Positions 43,582 to 51,908 of a stretch of DNA of 64,000 bases are shown in pieces. Made by a program: the position numbers and the translations under genes. The stretch's first letter is position 1. Every line of letters begins with the position of its first letter. This DNA comes from Paenibacillus rhizovicinus. GTDB lineage: Bacteria; Bacillota; Bacilli; Paenibacillales; Paenibacillaceae. A model generated the notes under the pieces. It searched no databases. It worked only from the letters and a program-made list of their open reading frames with translations, and was not told the DNA's origin. The stretch covers positions 4,383,501 to 4,447,500 of the forward strand of contig NZ_CP048286.1 in assembly GCF_010365285.1 (NCBI RefSeq), read 5' to 3'.

Positions 43582-44355
43582 ATGGAATCAATGGATGCAA
43601 GGGAATCGATGGACTACAAGTCCTTTTATGAGCGGGTAGGCGCGCGGAATGGCTGGGATTTCAGCTCCGTCAAAGCGATTGCCGAGGGCGTGGCCTGGGA
43701 CTATGCGAAGGTGGTTCAATCGCGCTGCAAGGCATCGGATACGCTGCTGGACATCGGCACGGGCGGGGGAGAGCTTCTGCTTCGCATCGCGGATGCAGCC
43801 GGTCAGCTGGTCGGCATCGATCATGCGGCTGGCATGGTGGAGACGGCACGACGGAACGCGGAGCGAGAGAAGCGGCAGAATGTGCGTTTCATGCAAATAG
43901 ATGCTGAGGATGCGCTGCCGTTCCCCGACGCGAGCTTCGACGTGGTTTGCTGCCGGCATGCGCCGTTTCGCGCCGATGAATCGGGGCGGGTACTGAAGCC
44001 GGGCGGCGTGCTGGTGACGCAGCAGGTCGGCGAAGGCGACAAGCGGAACCTGGCGCAGGCTTTCGGCAGAGGCCGGAGCGAAGCGACGACGGGCAGCTTA
44101 ATGCGGAAGTATGCTGCGGAGCTGAACGCGGCCGGTTTCGTGGACGTGCAATGTTTTCAATACGATGCGGACGAATATTACGCGACGGCGGAGGATTTGA
44201 TTTTTCTGCTGAAGCATGCGCCGATCATTCCCGGCTTCGGAGAGCGGGACGAAGACTTCGCGGTGCTGGAACGGTTCGTGGCGGATAACCGGTCGGACAA
44301 AGGCATCCGCACGAACTCGGAGCGATCGCTGATCATTGCGAACAAGAAGCTGTAA
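43582..44355 (+). CDS. class I SAM-dependent methyltransferase
   Basis: A 257-residue methyltransferase with motif I L-L-D-I-G-T-G-G-G-E (residues 55-64), acidic residue of motif II around 77-84, and motif IV F-D-V-V-C-C-R-H. It is similar in layout to UbiE/Coq5-like small-molecule methyltransferases. Substrate unknown. The ATG at 43582 with GAAGGAG is used; 23 in-frame codons upstream lack a site. Confidence 0.88.
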   Translation: MESMDARESMDYKSFYERVGARNGWDFSSVKAIAEGVAWDYAKVVQSRCKASDTLLDIGTGGGELLLRIADAAGQLVGIDHAAGMVETARRNAEREKRQNVRFMQIDAEDALPFPDASFDVVCCRHAPFRADESGRVLKPGGVLVTQQVGEGDKRNLAQAFGRGRSEATTGSLMRKYAAELNAAGFVDVQCFQYDADEYYATAEDLIFLLKHAPIIPGFGERDEDFAVLERFVADNRSDKGIRTNSERSLIIANKKL

Positions 44356-44468
44356 TCGGGGAAGGCGGCAAGGGCCGGCTGGCGGCCGCTTTCGCGGGTT
44401 GCCTGCAGGAATAGATAGCAAGAGAAGAGCAAGGGGGGCTGCCAAGCAGCTCCTCTTGCTGCGTTTTA

Positions 44469-44548
<80 letters not shown>

Positions 44549-44657
44549 GGCAGCGGAGTATGCGTGGGTCTAGTTATCGGCTCAGGCATTGGCTTAGGTA
44601 TGTTCTCAGGCACTGGCGCAGGTAGGCATGAGCGCAAGCAAGCATGTGCATGGGGGC

Positions 44658-45251
44658 TTAAGCCTGAAATTCTTCGAACACCGTCCGCTTCAGCGCCGGC
44701 CATTCCTGCTTAATGATGCTGTAATACACATCGTCGCGGCATTCGCCTCGGGCGTTCTCGTAGTTGCATCTGAAGATGCCCTCCTGCTTCGCCCCGAGCT
44801 TGAGCACGGCCCGACGCGAGCGCAGGTTCTCGGCATCGACGCTGAATTGCACGCGATTGAAGCCCAGCGTTTCGAACGCGTATCGCAGCAGCTCGAACTT
44901 CGCGGCCTTGTTGATTCCGGTGCCGCGGTATGGAGCGCCGTACCAGGTCCAGCCAATCTCGAGCCGCTTGCTGTGGAACTGGATGTTCCCGAAGCGCGTC
45001 GAGCCGGCGACCTGTCCCGTCTGCGGATCGAGCACGATGAACGGATAGGACGAGCGGCAGGCACGGCTCTCCAGTACCCCGTCGACGTAGGCGCTCAAAT
45101 CCTGCGCATCCTTCACGTGGTTCCCCGTATAACGCGCAATCTCTTCGTCGAAAATGATCTGCCGCAGTCCTTGTTCATAAGCCGCGCCGAACGGCATGAG
45201 CTTCACATGGGCGTTCTCCAGCACGATCTCGGCTTGATAGAAGTCGTTCAT
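44658..45251 (-). CDS. GNAT family N-acetyltransferase (RimJ/RimL type)
   Basis: A 197-residue acetyltransferase with the RimJ/L-like core: T-R-F-G-N-I near residue 84, W-T-W-Y-G-A-P-Y-R-G-T-G-I-N-K with the acetyl-CoA loop near 100-116, and N-x-R-S-R-R-A-V-L-K-L-G-A near 145-158. ATG at 45251 with GAGAGG about 11 bases upstream. Longer upstream frame overlaps the terminator of the next gene. Confidence 0.88.
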   Translation of the reverse strand: MNDFYQAEIVLENAHVKLMPFGAAYEQGLRQIIFDEEIARYTGNHVKDAQDLSAYVDGVLESRACRSSYPFIVLDPQTGQVAGSTRFGNIQFHSKRLEIGWTWYGAPYRGTGINKAAKFELLRYAFETLGFNRVQFSVDAENLRSRRAVLKLGAKQEGIFRCNYENARGECRDDVYYSIIKQEWPALKRTVFEEFQA

Positions 45252-45290
45252 GGCAGTCACAACCTCTCGATCGATAATGTGTATGGACTT

Positions 45291-45330
45291 AAAAATAAAA
45301 CAATTCCCCCATTCGAGGAATGGAGGAATT
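45291..45330 (-). terminator. rho-independent terminator of the second stalk-domain gene
   Basis: On the minus strand AATTCCTCCATT pairs with AATGGGGGAATT and runs into TTTTATTTTT (plus 45291-45300). Confidence 0.75.
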
Positions 45331-45345
45331 AACGAGTAGTTGGCA

Positions 45346-46521
45346 CTATTGTACGGATGCTTCATCTGCGGCCGGAACCGGGAGCGTATAGGCATACAGC
45401 TTATCGCGGTTCTTCTCCAGCGAGCTGCCGTTCTTGAAATACAGCGTGGATCCTTCCCGCTTGACGTACTGCAGCCAATCGCCGTAAATCGTATCATTCG
45501 TCTCGGCGAGCGTAATCTCCTCCGCGCTTAACAGCTGCTTGTACAGCTGAACGCTTCCGCCCGTCTTGCGGTCGACGAGCGTGAGCAGACCGGAGCGGTT
45601 CGGGCGGATCAATACGAAATCATCCGCGATGCCCTCGACGAAATAATTATCCTCCTCGCCGCCGAGCTTTACGAGGTCAAGCGTTTGCTCCACGTCGGCG
45701 GTGCCGTCCGCGAGAATGCGGAGCGTCTTGCCGTCCGTCATCAGCAGATGATGACCGTACGAGGTCACGTTCGGCATGAACCGATACCAGTAGCTGGCAT
45801 TCGCTTTCCGGATAACGACGCCATTCTTCAAGATCAATGTAAAAATGTGATTACCCAGATGCGGTTCGCCGTAGTTATCATGAATGGTCACATAAAGCAG
45901 GCCGCCTTCGGTCGGCTGAAAGTCCATCGACACGCCGCCATAGATCGGCGAACCGAGATCGGCCAGCTTGACGGATGCGCCGTTCTTCCCGCCATTCACG
46001 AACAATTCGCCCGTGCGGTTAACGATACTAAATGTCCGGCCGCCGTACGTTTGGCTGAAGCTCGCGAAGGTATGCAGACCCTTCGCGGTGAAGAGGCGAT
46101 GCGCGCCGTCCCATTGGATCGAGCCGCCTTCCAGTACCATGACCAGAAACGTGGCGCTGACGTAAAGCTGTCCGCCGTACATGAACGGCGCAGCATCGCC
46201 TCGCGTCGGGGCTCCGTCGATGACGCCGGCCGATTGTCCGATGCGGACGGCTGCGCTTTTGCCGTAGCCGATGATATCGGCGCGCTGATGCGCTTTGTCC
46301 CATTGCAGCCGCATGCCTGCCATTTCGAATAGATCGGCAGGCACGTAAATTCTGCCATTCTTAATGATGCCGTTGCTGCTCGATTCTCCGCCGTTATCCC
46401 AGGCAAGGCGCACATACGCCGTCGTTCCGGCGTGGGCGACCTTCGGGGCCGCGATGGAAGGCCATACCAGCGCCGCGGCAAGCACCGCTGCCGCAATCCC
46501 TTTGAATTTCAATGCATTCAT
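45346..46521 (-). CDS. stalk-domain secreted protein
   Basis: A 391-residue exported protein with a signal peptide (cleavage after A-H-A near residue 31). Two stalk-type repeats follow: G-R-I-Y-V-P-A-D-L-F-E-M-A-G and L-Y-V-S-A-T-F-L-V. The C-terminal half is a propeller-like beta-rich region (Y-L-W... is not seen; V-T-I-H-D-N-Y-G-E-P and Y-G-D-W-L-Q-Y-V are). Function unknown; these proteins are thought to act at the cell surface. Probably monocistronic. Confidence 0.83.
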   Translation of the reverse strand: MNALKFKGIAAAVLAAALVWPSIAAPKVAHAGTTAYVRLAWDNGGESSSNGIIKNGRIYVPADLFEMAGMRLQWDKAHQRADIIGYGKSAAVRIGQSAGVIDGAPTRGDAAPFMYGGQLYVSATFLVMVLEGGSIQWDGAHRLFTAKGLHTFASFSQTYGGRTFSIVNRTGELFVNGGKNGASVKLADLGSPIYGGVSMDFQPTEGGLLYVTIHDNYGEPHLGNHIFTLILKNGVVIRKANASYWYRFMPNVTSYGHHLLMTDGKTLRILADGTADVEQTLDLVKLGGEEDNYFVEGIADDFVLIRPNRSGLLTLVDRKTGGSVQLYKQLLSAEEITLAETNDTIYGDWLQYVKREGSTLYFKNGSSLEKNRDKLYAYTLPVPAADEASVQ

Positions 46522-46749
46522 CGCCTTTCTTGCTTTTATAGGAGGAAACCTGAATAATAGTGATGACGATTACGGAATCGTAAAGGTTGCTTTCATGACG
46601 TTAAGCGAGGGTTTGGTCCGAGCGCGGCACGCGGCGCCATCGGTCAATGGAACCAGCTTGCGTCCGCCTCCCGACGGATGAGTTCTGTATCGGGATGCAC
46701 TAGAATAGACGGATAACCAATAACGCTAGCACGAATGGGGGGATGAATA

Positions 46750-47106
46750 TTGTTCGAGCTTCATGATACGTTCGTATACGTCATGTCCATTTGCTCGCTC
46801 GTCTCGCTGGCCTGTTTGTATTTGATCTGGGCGCCAGCCGCGCCTGTCATCAATTGGCGGACGGCCCGCGAAATGAATGCGAAGTTCACGCGGCATCGGC
46901 TGCCGATCGGAACGGCGCAAGCCCGCAGGCAGCGCCTGACGCGGCTGACGAAACGCAAAGAAGCGCCCGACGATGATTCATCCCCGTGCGCATCCCTGTT
47001 GAAGAAGCATGCACACATTCAACAGGGAGGATTTAATATATGGAAACTAATTCGTTGCAAATCGGAGTTTTTCATCAGTACATCGTGGAGCCTTTCTCTT
47101 GGCTGA
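46750..47106 (+). CDS. candidate leader peptide upstream of yidC with N-terminal membrane segment
   Basis: A 118-codon frame from a TTG with GGGGGG 8 bases upstream. Residues about 8-31 are a clear membrane segment (F-V-Y-V-M-S-I-C-S-L-V-S-L-A-C-L-Y-L). A basic stretch and an acidic D-D-D (residues 74-76, at 46969-46977) follow. The frame runs through the hairpin at 46993-47028 and 67 bases into yidC. Position, membrane segment and acidic cluster about 45 residues after it parallel MifM, the Bacillus translation-arrest sensor upstream of yidC2. No sequence homology is claimed; the TTG start and far end are uncertain. Confidence 0.45.
   Translation: MFELHDTFVYVMSICSLVSLACLYLIWAPAAPVINWRTAREMNAKFTRHRLPIGTAQARRQRLTRLTKRKEAPDDDSSPCASLLKKHAHIQQGGFNIWKLIRCKSEFFISTSWSLSLG
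46993..47028 (+). promoter_or_regulatory. hairpin that pairs with the yidC ribosome binding site
   Basis: TCCCTGTTGAA (46993-47003) is exactly complementary to TTCAACAGGGA (47018-47028) around a 14-nt loop. The ribosome binding site AGGGAGG is at 47024-47030, so five of its seven bases lie in the stem. Opening of the stem would be needed for full yidC translation. Confidence 0.75.
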
Positions 47107-47762
47107 TCGATCATTTTGCCGGCTGGTTCGGGGGGAACTTCGGCTTCGCGCTTATCGCCATCACGATTCTGGTCCGGCTGGCGCTGATGCCGTTCATGAT
47201 CAACCAATACAGGAAGCAGCAAATCATGAGAGCCAAGATGGCCTTGATGCAGCCGGAGATTGAAGCCATCAAGCAGAAATACGCGGCAAGCACGGTGGAA
47301 GGCGCGCAGCGCAAGCAGACCGAGGAAACGATGGCGGTCTACAGCAAGCACGGCTACAATCCGCTGGCGATGGGCTGCCTGCCGATGCTGCTGCAAATTC
47401 CGATCTTATCCGGCTTGTATTACGCAATCCGGTCGAACCCGGAGCTCGCGCATCACAATTTCCTATGGTTCCAGCTGGGAAGCTCGGATCCGGTCATGCC
47501 GTTCCTCGCGGCGGGCGTTTACTTGGTCCAAGCCCTCGTCATGAAGGCTGCGCAGCCGCCGATGAACGGTCCGAAGGGGATGGGCTGGATCGTCTATCTC
47601 TCTCCGGTCATGATGGGGATCTTCTCGTTCTCGGCCCCTGCCGCCCTGCCGCTGTACTGGTGCGTCGGCGGTACGATCATGATTCTGCAGACGCTGCTCT
47701 CCAAACGGCTTTACCCGATGCCTGCCAGCTCGGAGGCCGTATCCGGCAGTCATGTAGCCTAA
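47040..47762 (+). CDS. yidC: YidC family membrane protein insertase
   Basis: A 240-residue insertase of the Oxa1/YidC/Alb3 family. The groove arginine is Arg46 in I-L-V-R-L-A-L-M-P-F; the cytoplasmic K/Q-rich helical hairpin (about 60-100) and the L-Q-I-P-I-L-S-G-L-Y-Y segment are typical. Unlike most Bacillus YidC1/SpoIIIJ, no lipoprotein signal is seen, so this is probably the second, YidC2-like paralogue. AGGGAGG lies 10 bases before the ATG and inside the hairpin. The last residues are a short cytoplasmic tail. Confidence 0.93.
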   Translation: METNSLQIGVFHQYIVEPFSWLIDHFAGWFGGNFGFALIAITILVRLALMPFMINQYRKQQIMRAKMALMQPEIEAIKQKYAASTVEGAQRKQTEETMAVYSKHGYNPLAMGCLPMLLQIPILSGLYYAIRSNPELAHHNFLWFQLGSSDPVMPFLAAGVYLVQALVMKAAQPPMNGPKGMGWIVYLSPVMMGIFSFSAPAALPLYWCVGGTIMILQTLLSKRLYPMPASSEAVSGSHVA

Positions 47763-47798
47763 CGTTACAATTAGGCTTTCCAATGGTTTCACTCAACT

Positions 47799-47846
47799 AA
47801 AAAGGTCTCCCGTCCGGACTGAGTCAGTCCGATGGGAGACCTTTTT
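47799..47846. terminator. bidirectional rho-independent terminator
   Basis: AAAAAGGTCTCCC (47799-47811) pairs with GGGAGACCTTTTT (47834-47846), inner CGGACT/AGTCCG. Ends yidC and the convergent HxlR gene. Confidence 0.9.
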
Positions 47847-47898
47847 GCTTGGGATATATGGTCATGCGGTAAGGGCAGCGGGTATGCGGCGGCTGGAA

Positions 47899-48267
47899 TC
47901 AAGCGCCGTTCCGGCTGTTCGCAGCAGCTGCTTGATCGGCTTCGTCGCGGTATTTTTGCTCCAAATGGTGCACATGCTTCTGTCCCCAGTTATGCATCAA
48001 TTCAATGATGGGGAACAGCGTCTCCCCGTACTCCGTGATGGAATATTCCACCTTCGGCGGGATTTGCATATAGATTTCGCGGTGCACGATGTCGTGGTAT
48101 TCCAGCTCGCGCAGCTGCGAGGTGAGCATCTTCTTCGTGATGTCCGGAATCGCTCTTTGCAGTTCGCTGAACCGCAGGGTACCGCCGTTACCAAGCTGAT
48201 ATAAGATGACCGGCTTCCATTTGCCGATGAGAATGTCGAGCGCCGCGTTCGCTTTGCAATCGTCCAA
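47899..48267 (-). CDS. HxlR family transcriptional regulator
   Basis: A 122-residue winged-helix regulator. The conserved cysteine of the group is at residue 4 (L-D-D-C-K), with G-K-W-K-P-V-I-L-Y-Q-L and L-R-F-S-E-L-Q-R-A-I-P after it. The start is TTG at 48267 with AGGAGG seven bases upstream; the frame extends further but without a better site. In Bacillus, YodB/CatR of this family sense quinones or diamide through such a cysteine. It is divergent from DoxX. Confidence 0.9.
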   Translation of the reverse strand: MDDCKANAALDILIGKWKPVILYQLGNGGTLRFSELQRAIPDITKKMLTSQLRELEYHDIVHREIYMQIPPKVEYSITEYGETLFPIIELMHNWGQKHVHHLEQKYRDEADQAAAANSRNGA

Positions 48268-48320
48268 GTCGAGTCCTCCTCTATGGTTTCCCAAAAGATA
48301 CTAGGGAACTTTTGAGTGCC

Positions 48321-48335
48321 TACTTTAAAAAAGTA
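48321..48335 (+). promoter_or_regulatory. HxlR-type operator
   Basis: TACTTT-AAA-AAAGTA is a perfect inverted repeat fitting the TACT-N7-AGTA form of YodB/HxlR boxes, in the HxlR/DoxX divergent region. A TATTAT that could be the -10 of doxX is at 48348-48353. Confidence 0.6.
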
Positions 48336-48393
48336 AGTTTATTATCGTATTATACGCCTATAAACATAAATTGCACAAGGGAGAGGGTTCGTG

Positions 48394-48747
48394 ATGAATA
48401 TTGCATTGTGGATCGGTCAGATTTTGCTCGGACTGATGTTTCTGATGGCAGGCGTGATGAAATCGTTTCAGTATGAGCAGACGAAAGCGAAAATGCCGTG
48501 GGTGAAGGACTTCTCCAAAGGCACCGTACTGTTCATTGGTCTGACGGAGCTGCTTGCCGGCATCGGATTTATTTTGCCCGTGGCGCTCGGGGTATTGCCG
48601 TGGCTGACCGGGGTTGCGGGTATCGGCATCGCCGTCATCATGGTGCTGGCCGCCCTATATCACGCCCGGAAGAACGAGAACGGCGGGATCGTCATGAACG
48701 TCGTCCTGCTGGCGATCAGCGTGTTTATCGCGATCGGCCGCCTGTAA
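48394..48747 (+). CDS. DoxX family membrane protein
   Basis: A 117-residue membrane protein with four hydrophobic segments. M-A-G-V-M-K-S and L-T-E-L-L-A-G-I-G-F-I-L-P near residues 13 and 50 match DoxX/CatD-like proteins, which with a dioxygenase detoxify quinones or catechols. ATG at 48394 follows AAGGGAGAGG; an adjacent GTG (48391) is possible. Divergent from HxlR, 43 bp before the dioxygenase. Confidence 0.9.
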   Translation: MNIALWIGQILLGLMFLMAGVMKSFQYEQTKAKMPWVKDFSKGTVLFIGLTELLAGIGFILPVALGVLPWLTGVAGIGIAVIMVLAALYHARKNENGGIVMNVVLLAISVFIAIGRL

Positions 48748-48790
48748 ATACTAGAGACAGCTTAACGGCTGGATTGGAGTTGATGTAACG

Positions 48791-49558
48791 ATGCTGCCAT
48801 CGTTGTTCATATGCCACGGTTCGCCGATGATGGCCGTGGAGGAATCGCCGTATACGGCATTCCTGCAAGAGACCGGCCGCCGCTTCAAGCCCCGGGCGAT
48901 CGTGATCTTCAGCGCCCATTGGGAAGCGCGGGACGTAACGATTTCGTTCGCGGACGGTCCGCTGCCGACGATCTACGATTTCGGCGGATTCCCGGATGAG
49001 CTGTACCGGATGACGTATCCCGCGCCGGGTTCGCCGGAAGTCGCCGCCGAAGTGGAATCGCGTTTCCGCCGAAGCGGCATCGCGACGCAGCGGGACGAGA
49101 GCCGCGGCTTGGACCACGGTTCCTGGGTTTTCCTGCGCCATATGTATCCGAACGCGGATATTCCGATTGTAACGATTTCCGTGCACCCGTTCCTGCCTGC
49201 TTCGCAGCAGATCGCGATCGGCGAAGCGCTGCGCGGCCTCGGCGACGAGAATGTCCTCGTCATCGGGAGCGGCACGACGGTGCATAATTTCGGCGAGATC
49301 AAGTGGAAGCAGGAGCACGCGGAGCCTTGGGCAGTCGAGTTCGATGCCTGGATTACGGAGAAGGTTCTGAACCGCGATACCGAGGCGCTTGCGGATTACG
49401 AACGGCTGGCGCCGCATGCGAAACGCGCCGTTCCGCGTCCGGAGCATTTCGTTCCGCTGCTGCTTGCATACGGCAGTTCTTCGGTAACGGCTCTGCCTCG
49501 CGTTCTGTTCGAAGGGTTTCAAATGGGCACGTTCAGCATGCTCTGTTTGGAAATGTAG
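48791..49558 (+). CDS. extradiol ring-cleavage dioxygenase (4,5-DOPA dioxygenase/LigB type)
   Basis: A 255-residue class III extradiol dioxygenase. Metal- and substrate-binding His are seen in I-C-H-G-S-P-M (His9), F-S-A-H-W-E (near 44) and T-V-H-N-F-G-E-I (near 165). The domain is the LigB-like DODA group that opens catechol rings. With DoxX and an HxlR regulator it resembles the CatD-CatE unit of Bacillus, although CatE belongs to a different dioxygenase class. Confidence 0.9.
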   Translation: MLPSLFICHGSPMMAVEESPYTAFLQETGRRFKPRAIVIFSAHWEARDVTISFADGPLPTIYDFGGFPDELYRMTYPAPGSPEVAAEVESRFRRSGIATQRDESRGLDHGSWVFLRHMYPNADIPIVTISVHPFLPASQQIAIGEALRGLGDENVLVIGSGTTVHNFGEIKWKQEHAEPWAVEFDAWITEKVLNRDTEALADYERLAPHAKRAVPRPEHFVPLLLAYGSSSVTALPRVLFEGFQMGTFSMLCLEM

Positions 49559-49596
49559 GTAGGTTGGAACGGTCAGAGCGCTCAAGCCCAAGCGAT

Positions 49597-49636
49597 GCCG
49601 GCATCTTCTCCGTCAGGGGGAGGTGCCGGTTTTTTC
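49597..49636 (+). terminator. rho-independent terminator
   Basis: GCCGGCATCTTCTCC (49597-49611) pairs with GGGGGAGGTGCCGGT (49616-49630), followed by T6. Confidence 0.83.
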
Positions 49637-49871
49637 TTGCGTTCGGCCGCTGCCGATGCAGGGAAATGACACCGCTTTCGAGAAGAGGTCATAACCGGAA
49701 TTATGAAGTGGAAAAAATACAATGAAGCGGCGGATATAAGACATTGAGCGAATCGCGCGCATCGCGGAAAATGAAACTATACCGCATAACAAAAATACAC
49801 CCCATGCTTCCGGAGCTTCGCCGCTCGCGGCCGCCATGGCGGACATTGACGACGAAGGAGCGATGAGGAGC

Positions 49872-50645
49872 ATGATTAAGCTGACCGAAGAGCAACTGAA
49901 ACAGCATAAGGAACAGGGGTATATCATTTTTGAACATTTATTCAATGAAGCGGAGATCGATGTCATCCGCGGACATATCGATAAGCTGGACGAGGAATCT
50001 TCGCGCAGGCTGAGCGAGGGCCGGGATTTCATCAGCGCGGCGAACCAGATCAATTTCACGAGCCATTTGAATTATCAGCATCCCGACATTCAGAAGTTTA
50101 TCGCGGACGAGCGTTTCGTGGATATTACGACGACCATTCTTGGACCCGATATCCGCTTGTACTGGGATCAATCCGTCTATAAACGTCCGGAAGCCAACCG
50201 GGATTTCCCTTGGCATCAGGACAATGGCTACGTGCCGACCGAGCCGATGGAATATTTGACGTGCTGGCTGGCGCTGGAAGATGCGACGATCGAGAACGGC
50301 TGCATCTATGTTCAGCCGGGATCGCATAAGCAAGGCTTCGTCGAACACGTGTACTCGGAGATCGGCTATGTATGCTACCAAGGCGATGACCCGGGCACGC
50401 CGGTCGAGCTGAAGAAGGGCAGCATGGTGGCCTTCCACTCCCTGCTCTTCCACCGCAGCACGCCGAACCAAAGCAAGTCCACCCGCAAAGGCTACGTGAT
50501 CCAGTACTCCGCGGTCGGATCGTTCAATCCCGAGACGGGCAAAGAGTTCCTGAACGGCCCGGTCATCGCCAAAGACGGCAAGAGCGCGTATACGGGCTTC
50601 GTGACGCGCGAAGAAGTCGAGCAAGGCGAGAGCAACCGTGTCTAA
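49872..50645 (+). CDS. phytanoyl-CoA dioxygenase (PhyH) family protein
   Basis: A 257-residue Fe(II)/2-oxoglutarate oxygenase. The iron triad is visible as His115 and Asp117 (W-H-Q-D-N-G) and His194 (L-L-F-H-R-S-T-P-N), with Arg205 as the probable 2-oxoglutarate ligand. Substrate unknown. The start at 49872 is preferred from the position of AAGGAG; in-frame ATGs at 49836 and 49863 are alternatives. Overlaps the next gene by 8 bp. Confidence 0.88.
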   Translation: MIKLTEEQLKQHKEQGYIIFEHLFNEAEIDVIRGHIDKLDEESSRRLSEGRDFISAANQINFTSHLNYQHPDIQKFIADERFVDITTTILGPDIRLYWDQSVYKRPEANRDFPWHQDNGYVPTEPMEYLTCWLALEDATIENGCIYVQPGSHKQGFVEHVYSEIGYVCYQGDDPGTPVELKKGSMVAFHSLLFHRSTPNQSKSTRKGYVIQYSAVGSFNPETGKEFLNGPVIAKDGKSAYTGFVTREEVEQGESNRV

Positions 50646-50853
50646 AGCGATTCGCTGCTGCGTGAACAATCTCAGGCAATTCCAGTACGGCGAGATGTTG
50701 CAGGCTTTGGCCGACGCCGGCGGGGACGTCAAGCTGGAACGCTGTCTTAGCTTCTGCATCGGCTGCCGCCAGCAGCGGCAGGCAAGCATCGACGGGAAGC
50801 TCGTTTACGCGGCGGACCAGAACGAATTCGAGCGGAAACTGCAAGGGGAATAG
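50638..50853 (+). CDS. DUF1450 family small protein
   Basis: A 71-residue cysteine-rich protein starting with GTG. It has C-C-V-N-N-L near residue 7 and C-L-S-F-C-I-G-C near 36, the signature of DUF1450 (YuzB-like). The cysteines suggest metal or redox binding, unproven. Translationally coupled to the PhyH gene. Confidence 0.82.
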   Translation: MSKAIRCCVNNLRQFQYGEMLQALADAGGDVKLERCLSFCIGCRQQRQASIDGKLVYAADQNEFERKLQGE

Positions 50854-50862
50854 TTGCGCGGA

Positions 50863-50904
50863 GCGCGCCGGAAGCTGAACTTCCGGCGCGCCCGCGCGTT
50901 TTAT
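50863..50904 (+). terminator. terminator hairpin
   Basis: GCGCGCCGGAAG (50863-50874) pairs with CTTCCGGCGCGC (50880-50891) perfectly; a short T run follows after CCGCGCG. Confidence 0.7.
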
Positions 50905-50927
50905 GTTCGATCGAAGGGGTGCGCATC

Positions 50928-51779
50928 ATGACAGGGAACTTTTTCGAGGATGGCTGGCGGGTACGGCCGTCGGTGGTCGGCCATGCATCCTACGATTCGC
51001 TGGATCTTGAAGATATCGTCTACCCGCACTGGGTGGTGAGCTTTATTACGGAGGGACATGTGGAGCTGGAGGCCGGAGGCATCGTCAGCTATGCGTCTGC
51101 CGGACAAGTCATGCTGCACGCCCCGCATCTTCCGTTCTCGGAACGCTCCGGCCGCAGCGGCAATCACCGCTGGTTCGTCGTCGAAGCCGCCAATGCGCAC
51201 GGGATGGAGCTGCTCCGGCTGTATCCGGTCGGCGAGGTGACGACGATCGTCGATGCCGGGCAATATATCCGGGCGTTCGATCAGCTGCTGACGGCATGGG
51301 AGCGCAAGAAGGAGCCGTTTCGCGAGATGGAAGTGTCGAGCTTATGCCAGCTGCTGCTGTTCTACCTGCTGCAAAGCTGGGAACAAGGCGGCCGAAGCCC
51401 GCGCTCGCTGCCGTTCTCCAAGAACGACGAGCGATTCCAGCTGTTGATCTCGTACCTCAATGCAAGGCTCGATGAGAAAATCTCCCGCGAGCAGCTCGGC
51501 GAGCTCGTGCATATGAACCCCAACTACTTGGACCGCATCTTCGCGGAGAAGTTCCGGCTCACGCCGATGCAGCTGCTGCGCGAGCTGCGCCTTCGCAAGG
51601 CGATGCGGCTGCTGGAGCAGACGGAACTGCCGCTCTCGCAAATCGCCGCCCAATGCGGCATGGGCGATGCGGCATACATCAGCCGCCAATTCGCCAAGAG
51701 CTGCGGCGTGACGCCGGGCGCGTACCGGGAGCGGGCGAAGCTGGCGAACCAGAATTATTACGGCAGCTTTAGCGAGTGA
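50928..51779 (+). CDS. AraC family transcriptional regulator
   Basis: A 283-residue regulator with an N-terminal cupin (about 25-100; E-L-E-A-G-G-I-V-S-Y) and C-terminal double helix-turn-helix (about 180-280; I-S-R-E-Q-L-G-E-L-V, L-P-L-S-Q-I-A-A-Q-C-G-M). ATG at 50928 has AAGGGG 8 bases upstream; GTG at 50919 overlaps that site and is rejected. Target unknown; the PhyH/DUF1450 pair is upstream in the same direction. Confidence 0.9.
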   Translation: MTGNFFEDGWRVRPSVVGHASYDSLDLEDIVYPHWVVSFITEGHVELEAGGIVSYASAGQVMLHAPHLPFSERSGRSGNHRWFVVEAANAHGMELLRLYPVGEVTTIVDAGQYIRAFDQLLTAWERKKEPFREMEVSSLCQLLLFYLLQSWEQGGRSPRSLPFSKNDERFQLLISYLNARLDEKISREQLGELVHMNPNYLDRIFAEKFRLTPMQLLRELRLRKAMRLLEQTELPLSQIAAQCGMGDAAYISRQFAKSCGVTPGAYRERAKLANQNYYGSFSE

Positions 51780-51908
51780 CGTTCGAGGCAAGCGGTCCCC
51801 GCAACTTTTCTGCCGATAGGCTCGTCGAGTGGAAGAGTATGGGGGCGTTGGCGCGGTGATCCATCATCCTCGCAGCCGGCAGCAGAAGTTTGAAGAGGTG
51901 GTGAGGGA

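Noticed and set aside
47759..47769. TAACGTTACAA near the end of yidC as a second LacI operator
   Set aside because: Only one half matches the full palindrome at 21394 and it sits at a gene end, so chance is more likely.
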